Origin: Flavobacterium luteolum
Lineage (GTDB): Bacteria > Bacteroidota > Bacteroidia > Flavobacteriales > Flavobacteriaceae
Direction: 5' to 3'
DNA: 64,000 nucleotides
Assembly: GCF_027111275.1 (NCBI RefSeq)
Contig: NZ_CP114286.1
Coordinates: 1,302,001-1,366,000 of the forward strand
The notes under the pieces are model-generated. The model saw only the letters and a list, made by a program, of their open reading frames with translations. It searched no databases and was not told where the DNA came from. Below are positions 34,839 through 42,305 of this stretch, piece by piece (the stretch's first letter is position 1; each line of letters begins with the position of its first letter). Position numbers and translations under genes: made by a program.

Positions 34839-35291
34839 ATGGAAACTAGACTTAATTTATTCGAACAAGGACAAAAAGCAGTTAGCACATTATTTGGAAT
34901 CAGCGGTTACTTGAAAAAAGGAACAATTGAAGCATCTCTTATGGAATTAATAAATTTCAGAGTCTCTCAAATCAACAACTGCGGTTATTGTTTAGACATG
35001 CATTCAAAAGAAGCTTTAGCCGCTGGAGAAACAGCACAGCGTTTATTTGGATTAAGTGTTTGGAGAGAAACCCCTTATTATACAAAAAGAGAAAGAGTTG
35101 CTCTTGCTTTGGCAGAAGCAGTAAATGCATGCGATGTTCCAGACGAAATTTACGAAATTGCAAAAGCTGAATTTACAGAACAAGAATTAATAGATCTTAC
35201 GCTTGCAGTTGCTGCAATCAACGCTTGGAATCGTCTTAACATCACTTTTTCCAATGTGCCTGGATCTTATAGAGTTGGACAGTTTGGATAA
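34839..35291 (+). CDS. carboxymuconolactone decarboxylase / AhpD-family protein
   Basis: 150 residues of the AhpD-like fold. The redox-type motif NNCGYCLDMHSKEA (CxxC with the following histidine) is intact, so it may act as an alkylhydroperoxidase or thiol-disulfide protein rather than a true decarboxylase. It is followed in the same direction by a DGPF/YciI-like gene and an ECF sigma gene, an arrangement typical of ECF-controlled modules. No TAnnTTTG element is evident upstream, which would fit control by an alternative sigma factor. Confidence 0.88.
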   Translation: METRLNLFEQGQKAVSTLFGISGYLKKGTIEASLMELINFRVSQINNCGYCLDMHSKEALAAGETAQRLFGLSVWRETPYYTKRERVALALAEAVNACDVPDEIYEIAKAEFTEQELIDLTLAVAAINAWNRLNITFSNVPGSYRVGQFG

Positions 35292-35373
35292 ACAATAATT
35301 AATTTTTATTTTCTAAAAACAATTAACTTTATAAAACTTAAAAGCAAATTATTCAATTATAAAACATAAAAAA

Positions 35374-35712
35374 ATGAATGAGTTTTTATTGATTTTCAGA
35401 AGAGACTTTAAAACAAAAGAAACACAACCATCTCCAGAAGAATTACAGCAGCATTTACAGCAATGGCAAAACTGGTTTGGAAGTCTTGCCGCTCAGGATA
35501 AACTGGCAAGACCTTTACAGAAATGGGACGGTCAGGGAAAACTTGTAAATTCAAATAAAGGAATTACAGACGGACCTTTTGTTGAAATTAAAGAATCTAT
35601 TGGCGGATTAATAATCATCAAAGCTAAAGATTATGATGAAGCTGCCGAAATTGCACAAGGATGTCCGGTTTTAAATTTTGGCGGAAATGTCGAAATTAGA
35701 ATGTCTGTTTAG
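35374..35712 (+). CDS. DGPF-type YCII-related protein
   Basis: 112 residues with the YCII-related ferredoxin-like fold (MNEFLLIFRRDF at the start, ARPLQKWDG in the middle). The motif NKGITDGPFVEIKESIGG contains DGPF, the hallmark of proteins encoded beside ECF42-group sigma factors. Biochemical function of DGPF proteins is not established. It sits between the CMD gene and the sigma gene. A hairpin with a T run directly follows, so read-through into the sigma gene is limited. Confidence 0.88.
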   Translation: MNEFLLIFRRDFKTKETQPSPEELQQHLQQWQNWFGSLAAQDKLARPLQKWDGQGKLVNSNKGITDGPFVEIKESIGGLIIIKAKDYDEAAEIAQGCPVLNFGGNVEIRMSV

Positions 35713-35730
35713 ATTTTAAACCAACATATA

Positions 35731-35765
35731 AAAATGCCTTTGTATCTTTACTTAGGCATTTTTTT
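35731..35765 (+). terminator. terminator/attenuator between the DGPF gene and the sigma gene
   Basis: 9-bp stem AAAATGCCT (35731-35739) / AGGCATTTT (35754-35762) ending in a T run, nine bases before the sigma ATG. It should separate expression of the sigma factor from the upstream genes. Confidence 0.7.
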
Positions 35766-35774
35766 CTTAAAAAT

Positions 35775-37019
35775 ATGGAGCAAAAAGAACTTATACCCAA
35801 TTTATTTCGAACAGAATATCAAAAAATAGTTTCGGTTCTCTGCAGTTTGTTTGGCATTCATCATATCGAAATTGCCGAAGATATTGTTAGCGATACTTTT
35901 CTGACTGCCTCAGAAACTTGGGCAATTAAAGGAATTCCCGAAAATCCGACTGCTTGGCTGTACACGGTTGCGAAAAACAAAACCAAAAACTACCTGAAAA
36001 GAAACAACGTTTTTGAAACCAAAATCGTTACCGAAATAAAAAACAATACTCCATTAAACAATCCAGAAATCGACATTGATTTATCGGATCAAAATATTGC
36101 AGACAGTCAGCTTGCTATGATATTTACGGTTTGCAATCCGTGTAATTCTGAAGAAGCCCAAATTGCTCTTGCTCTAAATTTATTATGTGGTTTTGGAGTA
36201 AATGAAATCTCAGATGCTTTTTTATCTAACAGAGAAGTTATTTATAAAAGAATTAATCGCGCGAAAGAAAAGCTCAAAGAAGAAAACATAAAAATTCAAC
36301 ATCCGAACAATTCTGAAATAAAAGATAGAATACAAACAGTTTTAAAAACGATTTACCTGCTTTATTCTGAAGGCTACTATTCTATTTCGCAAAACACCAC
36401 TTTACGAAAAGACCTTTGCACCGAAGCCATGCGTCTGACGTATTTATTAATTCAGAATGAAAGTACAAATCTGCCACAAACCAATGCACTAATGGCACTG
36501 ATGTGTTTTCATTCTTCGAGATTTGATGCCAGAACTGGTTTAAATGGAGAAATTATTTTGTATGAAGATCAGGATCAATCGCTTTGGAATCAGGAATTAA
36601 TTGATAGAGGAACTTATTTCCTAAGTCAATCCTCAACCGGAAATACACTTTCAAAATATCACTTAGAAGCTGGAATTGCTTATTGGCACACGATAAAAAC
36701 AGAGATTTTAGAAAAATGGGAAAATATTCTGGAACTCTACAACAATCTAATCATTTTGGAATATTCGCCAATTGTTGCCTTAAACAGAACTTATGCTCTA
36801 TCTAAAGTAAAAGGTAAAGAAGAAGCAATCAAAGAAGCCGAAAAATTGAATTTAACTGATAATCATTTTTATTATTCCTTACTCGGAAATCTTTATTCTG
36901 AAATTGACATCAAAAAGGCATTAAAACATTTTGAAACTGCAATAGATCTATCCAAAACAACTTCTGATAAAAATATTATTCGTAAAAACATTGAGCGCTT
37001 GCAATTAAATACAAATTAG
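35775..37019 (+). CDS. ECF sigma factor with C-terminal TPR-like extension (ECF42-like)
   Basis: 414 residues, twice the size of a normal ECF sigma. Sigma region 2 lies at about 8-90 (HHIEIAEDIVSDTFLTASE, PTAWLYTVAKNKTKNYLKR), region 4 at about 110-175 (LALNLLCGFGVNEISDAFL, SNREVIYKRINRAKEKL). Then comes a DUF6596-like segment (LYSEGYYSIS, LCTEAMRLTYLL) and helical TPR-like repeats near the end (ALKHFETAIDLSK). ECF42 sigmas have this extension in place of an anti-sigma factor and are paired with DGPF genes, as here; no anti-sigma gene is nearby. The signal sensed is unknown. Confidence 0.9.
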   Translation: MEQKELIPNLFRTEYQKIVSVLCSLFGIHHIEIAEDIVSDTFLTASETWAIKGIPENPTAWLYTVAKNKTKNYLKRNNVFETKIVTEIKNNTPLNNPEIDIDLSDQNIADSQLAMIFTVCNPCNSEEAQIALALNLLCGFGVNEISDAFLSNREVIYKRINRAKEKLKEENIKIQHPNNSEIKDRIQTVLKTIYLLYSEGYYSISQNTTLRKDLCTEAMRLTYLLIQNESTNLPQTNALMALMCFHSSRFDARTGLNGEIILYEDQDQSLWNQELIDRGTYFLSQSSTGNTLSKYHLEAGIAYWHTIKTEILEKWENILELYNNLIILEYSPIVALNRTYALSKVKGKEEAIKEAEKLNLTDNHFYYSLLGNLYSEIDIKKALKHFETAIDLSKTTSDKNIIRKNIERLQLNTN

Positions 37020-37032
37020 ATTTGGCATAAAA

Positions 37033-37064
37033 AAAAGTGAAATGATAAATTTCATTTCACTTTT
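37033..37064. terminator. bidirectional terminator
   Basis: 13-bp stem AAAAGTGAAATGA / TCATTTCACTTTT with a 6-base loop, between the convergent sigma factor and META genes. Confidence 0.87.
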
Positions 37065-37085
37065 CTTATATATTCACTTTTAAAA

Positions 37086-37523
37086 CTATTGTTTAGCCAC
37101 TTTTTTAAATCGCATCACTGGCACATTATCATGAATTAAATTTAGCTTTCCGTCTTTATCAACAGAATAACTTGTCACCAATTTAATTTGTTTTAAGAAT
37201 TCCTGCTCTCCGCCACCTTCACAAAACATCATTGTAGTTGGTCCTGCTTCTCCAAAAGTCAAAGACTTTCCTTTTAAAGCATAAGGTGCACTGTAACCGT
37301 TGCATCCATTATTTCCATATACTTTTGTTTCTTTTTGATCGAAAGTAAGTTGTGGTTTTTTATGCGGATATAATCCTTGAAAAGCAATTCTTGGCCCAGA
37401 GATATATTCTAATTCCCAGGTTGTACCAAATAAATCATCGGCGCTTTTATCTGTTTTTGAGGTCTTGCATGAAGCAAATAATAGCGTTAAAACTGAAAGG
37501 ACTGCAAATGCGTATTTTTTCAT
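37086..37523 (-). CDS. META-domain lipoprotein
   Basis: 145 residues with lipobox FASC (Cys19). The META/HslJ-like domain is recognisable by TTWELEYISG, the YGNNGCNGYSAPY motif and FGEAGPTTMMFC (CNG and M-C pairs typical of the family). Such proteins lie in the outer membrane or periplasm and are tied to stress in other bacteria, without a known reaction. Monocistronic. Confidence 0.87.
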   Translation of the reverse strand: MKKYAFAVLSVLTLLFASCKTSKTDKSADDLFGTTWELEYISGPRIAFQGLYPHKKPQLTFDQKETKVYGNNGCNGYSAPYALKGKSLTFGEAGPTTMMFCEGGGEQEFLKQIKLVTSYSVDKDGKLNLIHDNVPVMRFKKVAKQ

Positions 37524-37784
37524 AAAAATGTTTTTTAAAGATTTATAATTTGTTTTGTTTTTTGAACTAAAATAATTCTATAAAAATCCTATTCTCAATA
37601 TTCATGCCCAGTTACAGCATTTCTTTAGTTTAAATCTAACCCGAAGCTGTTATTTTCTATCTCTAAGTTACTACAAATTATTTAAAGTTTTATCAACCAG
37701 AAGTTTAAAATAAAACAAGCGAGGATATTTTTTTTGTACTTTGCATTGATCAAAAAACCAAAATCATCAATAAAAAACCAAAAA

Positions 37785-39197
37785 ATGAAACAATTTCTAT
37801 TTTTGTTTATGTTTGCATTGACAACTCCGTTTGTTCAATCGCAAGAAAACCTTCCAACAGATTATCTCACAAAAGAATTTCATCAAGGACGTCGCGAAGC
37901 CTTTAGAGCTTTAATGCCCGCTAATTCTGTCGCAGTCGTTTTTTCTTATCCCGAAAGAGTTTTTTCTAGAGACATCGATTATAATTACCATGCAAATCCA
38001 GACCTGTATTATTTATCAGGATACAAAGAACCAGATGCCGTGTTGCTAATTTTTAAAGAAGCACAAGGAACCGAAAAGTATAATGAAGTTCTTTTTGTTA
38101 GAGAAAGAAATGCAGCTCGTGAAATGTGGACAGGAAGACGCTTGGGAGTTGAAGGCGCAAAATCGAAACTAGGTTTTACAACTGTTTATAATGGAAAAGA
38201 TTTTAATGCGTTTGCCATTGATTTCTCAAAATTTGATAAAGTAATTTATGACAAAATCCCAACAGATGTAGCAGAGAACAATAATCCTGATAATTTATAT
38301 GCATTATTCAAATCATTTAAATCTAAAGCTGGAATTACACAAGCAAATGAAACTTCAACAGAATTATTCAATAAAATTACCAGTTCACTTCGCGAGATAA
38401 AAACTCCCGAAGAACTTGTTTTGATGCGCAAAACGGTTAAACTTTCCTGCATTGCACACAATGAAGTGATGAAAGCTGTAGGCCCAGACATGAGCGAAAA
38501 CGAAGTTGATGGAATTCATGCTTACATTCATAAACATTACGGCGCAGAAGCCGAAGGTTATGGTCCGATTGTAGGCGCTGGAGCAAATGGATGCATCTTG
38601 CATTATTGGGAAAACAACGCTACAAAAATTGATAACCAATTATTACTAATGGATGTGGGTTCTGAATATCATGGCTATTCTGCAGACGTTACAAGAACAA
38701 TTCCTGCAAACGGAAAATTTACTGAAGAACAAAAAGCAATTTATCAAATCGTTTATGATGCCCAAGAAGCGGTTTTTAAAATATGCAAAGCAGGAACTCC
38801 TCTTGTAGCCCTAAATGAAACTGCTAAAGATGTTATCGCAAAAGGTTTAATTAAATTGGGAATTATTACAGATCCAAAAGATGTAAAATTATACTATCCA
38901 CACTCATGTTCACACTTTCTTGGCTTAGATGTTCACGACAAAGGAACTTACAACGGACCGCAAACTCTTATAAAAGAAAACATGATTCTTACTGTAGAAC
39001 CTGGAATCTACATTCCTGCAAATAGTAAATGCGATAAAAAATGGTGGAATATTGGTGTTCGTATTGAAGACGATATCTTGATGCTTAAAGATTCTTACGA
39101 AAATCTTTCTGCAGATTCTCCAAGAAAATGGCAGGATATCGAAGCTTTGGCCAAACAAAAAAGCACTTTTAATGATATGAAATTCCCTAAGATATAA
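37785..39197 (+). CDS. exported Xaa-Pro aminopeptidase (M24B)
   Basis: 470 residues from the ATG at 37785, which gives the signal peptide MKQFLFLFMFALTTPFVQSQ; an in-frame ATG at 37734 adds 17 unsuitable residues. N-terminal AMP-binding creatinase-like domain (about 25-200), then the pita-bread catalytic domain with the metal ligands in LMDVGSEYHGYSADVTRT, SHFLGLDVHD, TVEPGIY and GVRIEDD. It removes N-terminal residues preceding proline. Export suggests use in periplasmic peptide breakdown. A terminator follows at 39298-39324. Confidence 0.93.
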   Translation: MKQFLFLFMFALTTPFVQSQENLPTDYLTKEFHQGRREAFRALMPANSVAVVFSYPERVFSRDIDYNYHANPDLYYLSGYKEPDAVLLIFKEAQGTEKYNEVLFVRERNAAREMWTGRRLGVEGAKSKLGFTTVYNGKDFNAFAIDFSKFDKVIYDKIPTDVAENNNPDNLYALFKSFKSKAGITQANETSTELFNKITSSLREIKTPEELVLMRKTVKLSCIAHNEVMKAVGPDMSENEVDGIHAYIHKHYGAEAEGYGPIVGAGANGCILHYWENNATKIDNQLLLMDVGSEYHGYSADVTRTIPANGKFTEEQKAIYQIVYDAQEAVFKICKAGTPLVALNETAKDVIAKGLIKLGIITDPKDVKLYYPHSCSHFLGLDVHDKGTYNGPQTLIKENMILTVEPGIYIPANSKCDKKWWNIGVRIEDDILMLKDSYENLSADSPRKWQDIEALAKQKSTFNDMKFPKI

Positions 39198-39208
39198 TTA
39201 GTTTTTTT

Positions 39209-39285
39209 GCCACAGATTAAAAGGATTCTAAAGATTTTTAAATTAAAAAGTGAAAAAATCTGCGAAAATCCTTTTAATCTGTGGC
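39209..39285. repeat. 19-bp inverted repeat of a dispersed family
   Basis: GCCACAGATTAAAAGGATT (39209-39227) and its exact complement (39267-39285) flank 39 AT-rich bases. The right arm is identical to 2683-2701. It lies between an aminopeptidase gene and its terminator. Confidence 0.7.
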
Positions 39286-39297
39286 CAAGAAAAAATA

Positions 39298-39324
39298 AAG
39301 CCTCAATATTTTGAGGCTTTTTCT
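39298..39324 (+). terminator. terminator of the Xaa-Pro aminopeptidase gene
   Basis: 10-bp stem AAAGCCTCAA / TTGAGGCTTT with a 3-base loop and T run. Confidence 0.85.
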
Positions 39325-39366
39325 TTTAAATTTTTCCCGAACTTTACATTCTTAAATCAATTAAAA

Positions 39367-40326
39367 ATGAAAGCACTTACCTTCTCTACTTTCGGAGATT
39401 CAAATGTTTTAGAATATATAGAAATCCCTAATCCGCAATTAAAAAAAGAGGAGATTTTAGTCGAAATGAAAGCCATCGGGTTAAATTTTGCAGATGTGTA
39501 TCGCCGAAAAGGAAATTATCATTTAAAAGGAAATCCGCCATTTATTGCTGGCTACGAAGGCGCGGGAATTGTGGTTGATGCCAATAATCATCCGGAATAC
39601 AAAGTTGGTGATCGCGTTGCTTTTGCCGATGCTCCGTTTGCCAATGCAGAATTGGTTGCCGTAAATGTGAACCACATTATTCCGTTATCTGAAAACATTT
39701 CTTTTGAAACTGCAGCTTCTGTTTTACTTCAAGGTTTAACTGCTCATTATCTTGCAACAGATAGCCATAAAACTACCAAAGGAGAAACCGTTTTAATACA
39801 TGCGGTTGCTGGCGGAGTTGGACAGATTCTAACTCAAATTAGTAAACTTCTTGGAGCAACCGTGATTGGCTTAACCTCATCTGCTGAAAAAGCAAAAATC
39901 GGATTTGAACAAGGTGCAGATCATGTTTTTCTTTATAACGACGATTGGAAATCGCAAGTTTTTAAAGTTGTTTCAAACGGTGTCGACGTTGTTTACGATA
40001 GTATAGGAAGTACTTTGATGGAAAGTTTTGAAGTCACTAAAGAATGCGGACAAGTAGTTTTCTTCGGAATGGCAGGCGGAGATCCAGCACCTGTAGATCC
40101 AAGAATGCTTATGGACGGTTCTAAAACTTTAACTGGAGGCGATTTATGGAGTTATTTAAATTCTAAAGAAGAACGAATCAAAAGAGCTACTCAATTATTC
40201 GATTGGATAATCGAAGGAAAAATCAAACTTTCAGAACCAACATCTTTTAAATTATCTGAAGGAAAACTGGCGCATGATTTTCTAGAAAGCAGAAAAAGCA
40301 CGGGGAAAATTATTCTGATTCCGTAA
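39367..40326 (+). CDS. zinc-type quinone oxidoreductase (medium-chain dehydrogenase)
   Basis: 319 residues from the ATG at 39367 (MKALTFSTFGDSNVLEYIE). An earlier in-frame ATG at 39250 would translate the intergenic repeat and terminator and is rejected. GroES-like N-terminal half (NFADVYRRKGNYH, GYEGAGIVV) and Rossmann half with VAGGVGQILTQISKLLGATV for NADPH binding. Matches NADPH:quinone reductases (QOR); catalytic zinc ligands are absent as usual for this subgroup. Detoxifies quinones or enals in the cytoplasm. Confidence 0.9.
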   Translation: MKALTFSTFGDSNVLEYIEIPNPQLKKEEILVEMKAIGLNFADVYRRKGNYHLKGNPPFIAGYEGAGIVVDANNHPEYKVGDRVAFADAPFANAELVAVNVNHIIPLSENISFETAASVLLQGLTAHYLATDSHKTTKGETVLIHAVAGGVGQILTQISKLLGATVIGLTSSAEKAKIGFEQGADHVFLYNDDWKSQVFKVVSNGVDVVYDSIGSTLMESFEVTKECGQVVFFGMAGGDPAPVDPRMLMDGSKTLTGGDLWSYLNSKEERIKRATQLFDWIIEGKIKLSEPTSFKLSEGKLAHDFLESRKSTGKIILIP

Positions 40327-40334
40327 AATGTTCA

Positions 40335-40406
40335 CGCCACGAATTCACGAATTTTATTTAAAATCTATGCATAAAATTTTTAAATAAAATTCGTGAATTC
40401 GTGGCG
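40335..40406. repeat. perfect 29-bp inverted repeat between convergent genes
   Basis: Arms 40335-40363 and 40378-40406 are exact complements with a 14-base loop. The outer core is CGCCACGAATTCACGAATTT. It sits nine bases after the quinone reductase stop and 12 bases before the stop of the convergent gene, where a terminator would be, but no T run follows. Confidence 0.75.
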
Positions 40407-40418
40407 ATTAACCACACT

Positions 40419-41504
40419 TTACAACTGAGTAACCTCAATTTTTGTCAGTTCAGAGAATTCTAAAATCCTTTCTACTTCATTTTTGTTCGCAACAAAAAAC
40501 AAATAGCTGTCTCCATAAGTTTCATAAGTCATCAGCTCCAGATTTGATTTTTCTAATTCTGACTGAATGTACGGGAACAAATCATGGCTATAGGTTTCTT
40601 CTGGATAATCAAATTTGAAATCTTCGCCAAGCATCTCAGAAATAAAATATTCTGCATCTTCTGGATCAAATTTCCAATCGCTATGCCAAGTATTTATTTC
40701 TTCAAAAAAACTAAAATGATCTTCTGTCGTTTCGTAATATTCTTTGGTTTCATCGTTGAAATTTTCAAAAAGTTTTTCTGCATATTTTTTTAGATCACTT
40801 TCTTCAATACTGTTTCTTGAAATCAACTTTATAAATTCTTCAAAATCCTCTACAGTTGCTTTTTCGTCCAACAGTAAATTTTCTGAAGACGGAAGCTTAA
40901 CACCAGCCGGGATTTCAATATTTAAATACTGACAGATTCCCTGTAAAACTTTTTTAAAGTCTTTAATTCCTATTTCTTCGGTTTCATTTCCAGGATTATT
41001 AAAATCTAGGTATTCTGAGTCTAGTAAACCTTTAGTGTAATCTGAAAAATGATTGCTAGAATATAATATTCTGAAATCGTTTACTTCTAAACTGTTGGTA
41101 CAACAAAAGAAAATCATAAAATTATTAATAACACTTTTAAAGTGTTTTTTCAACTCCTGACTTGGCTGTGAGTAAAACTGAACATGAATGAAATCAAATT
41201 CTAATTCTTCTTGAATTGTTTCTTCTGATAAACCTCCAATATTGAGCTTCTTGTATAATTCATTTAAAACTTCATAAGCATTATTGAATCCTGCTTTTTT
41301 AATTTCGGCTCTTCCTTCATCATGACCTAATGAAGAAGGAATAGAATATACATTTACAGTAACTGTATCATGAATTCCTTTAATTCTGAACTCGATACTT
41401 TTAGATTCATTGTATAAACCGCTATAAATTGAATCAATAACATCAAAAGAAATGATTGATTTTGGATTATTGTTACGACCGAATAAATTGGAGAAAAAGC
41501 CCAT
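40419..41504 (-). CDS. acidic protein of unknown function beside a SUKH gene
   Basis: 361 residues, family not recognised. It starts MGFFSNLFGR and has no signal peptide or membrane segment. It is rich in D and E throughout. The last 110 residues (INTWHSDWKFDPEDAEYFI onward) form a separate compact-looking domain with many aromatic and acidic residues. It is 23 bases downstream of the SMI1/KNR4 gene and shares its direction, so the pair is probably co-transcribed. Acidic companion genes of SUKH proteins are often immunity proteins, but no toxin gene is present here. Confidence 0.7.
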   Translation of the reverse strand: MGFFSNLFGRNNNPKSIISFDVIDSIYSGLYNESKSIEFRIKGIHDTVTVNVYSIPSSLGHDEGRAEIKKAGFNNAYEVLNELYKKLNIGGLSEETIQEELEFDFIHVQFYSQPSQELKKHFKSVINNFMIFFCCTNSLEVNDFRILYSSNHFSDYTKGLLDSEYLDFNNPGNETEEIGIKDFKKVLQGICQYLNIEIPAGVKLPSSENLLLDEKATVEDFEEFIKLISRNSIEESDLKKYAEKLFENFNDETKEYYETTEDHFSFFEEINTWHSDWKFDPEDAEYFISEMLGEDFKFDYPEETYSHDLFPYIQSELEKSNLELMTYETYGDSYLFFVANKNEVERILEFSELTKIEVTQL

Positions 41505-41527
41505 GAGAAATATTTTGTACTAAAGAA

Positions 41528-42241
41528 TTAATCGTTTGAATATTTAAAACTCTGATTCATTTTATCAAAAGGAATTACTTCATTGACAATAGATTCCAAT
41601 TCGAAATCAGTTAATAATCCTCTAGCCGACTCTACTATTTTTGGAGAAACATGTATTTCGTAATCAATAATATCTCGCTTTAAAATTTCTGATAGAATAG
41701 TATTCTGACGATCAGTCAGGTATTTTTTGTGCGATTTAAAAACCGATTCGATATCATCTCTAAATTCCTCATCGGTCAGTTCATTGTAGACATCTTGTTT
41801 TGACATATCAATCAATAAAACTTTGAAGATAAAATCCTGAAGGTTTTTTGCCAGATAATTGACTTCATTCATGTCGTGCCAAACAAAAACAATCGGAACA
41901 TCACCATCATTTTCTTCATTTAAAAAAAAACAATAATGATCGCCTCCGCCACTTTTGGCAAACGGAATAAATTTAAATTCTGGATTTATATTTCGATAAT
42001 CCTCAGGATCTCTGAGCTCTTCTATTTCTTCGGCAACCGACTTCAAATTCAACGATTCAAAATCGTAGGAATGCAAAAGCAAAGGTGGATTATCTTTTAA
42101 GGTTGGATAAACTTCTGTATACCAATTCGGGCCATATTCTCCGACATCCAACATACCGTCGGCGTCTAATTGTTTGTATAAAAGAGGAAAATGGAATCCG
42201 TATTTTGTTTCTATTTCTTGTACTGTCATCTTTTGGGGCAA
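41528..42241 (-). CDS. SMI1/KNR4 (SUKH) family protein
   Basis: 237 residues. The N-terminal SUKH fold is recognisable: EIETKYGFHFPLLYKQLDADG, ESLNLKSVAEEIEEL, FIPFAKSGGGDHYCFFLNE and VFVWHDMNEVNYLAKNLQDF. SUKH proteins in bacteria are mostly immunity proteins of polymorphic toxin systems. The C-terminal 90 residues are a separate helical region. Possible leftover of a toxin locus, or a housekeeping SUKH protein. Confidence 0.85.
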   Translation of the reverse strand: MPQKMTVQEIETKYGFHFPLLYKQLDADGMLDVGEYGPNWYTEVYPTLKDNPPLLLHSYDFESLNLKSVAEEIEELRDPEDYRNINPEFKFIPFAKSGGGDHYCFFLNEENDGDVPIVFVWHDMNEVNYLAKNLQDFIFKVLLIDMSKQDVYNELTDEEFRDDIESVFKSHKKYLTDRQNTILSEILKRDIIDYEIHVSPKIVESARGLLTDFELESIVNEVIPFDKMNQSFKYSND

Positions 42242-42305
42242 ATTCTATTACAATCAAACCACTAAGATAGCAATCTTTTTACTACACCAAAAAACCTGAG
42301 GTCAA

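Noticed and set aside
34839..35712. CMD and DGPF genes as a toxin-antitoxin or degradative pathway
   Set aside because: Motifs fit thiol protein and DGPF families linked to ECF sigma factors; no catabolic genes are near.
39250..39366. Longer N-terminus for the quinone reductase
   Set aside because: It translates an inverted repeat and the terminator of the preceding gene.
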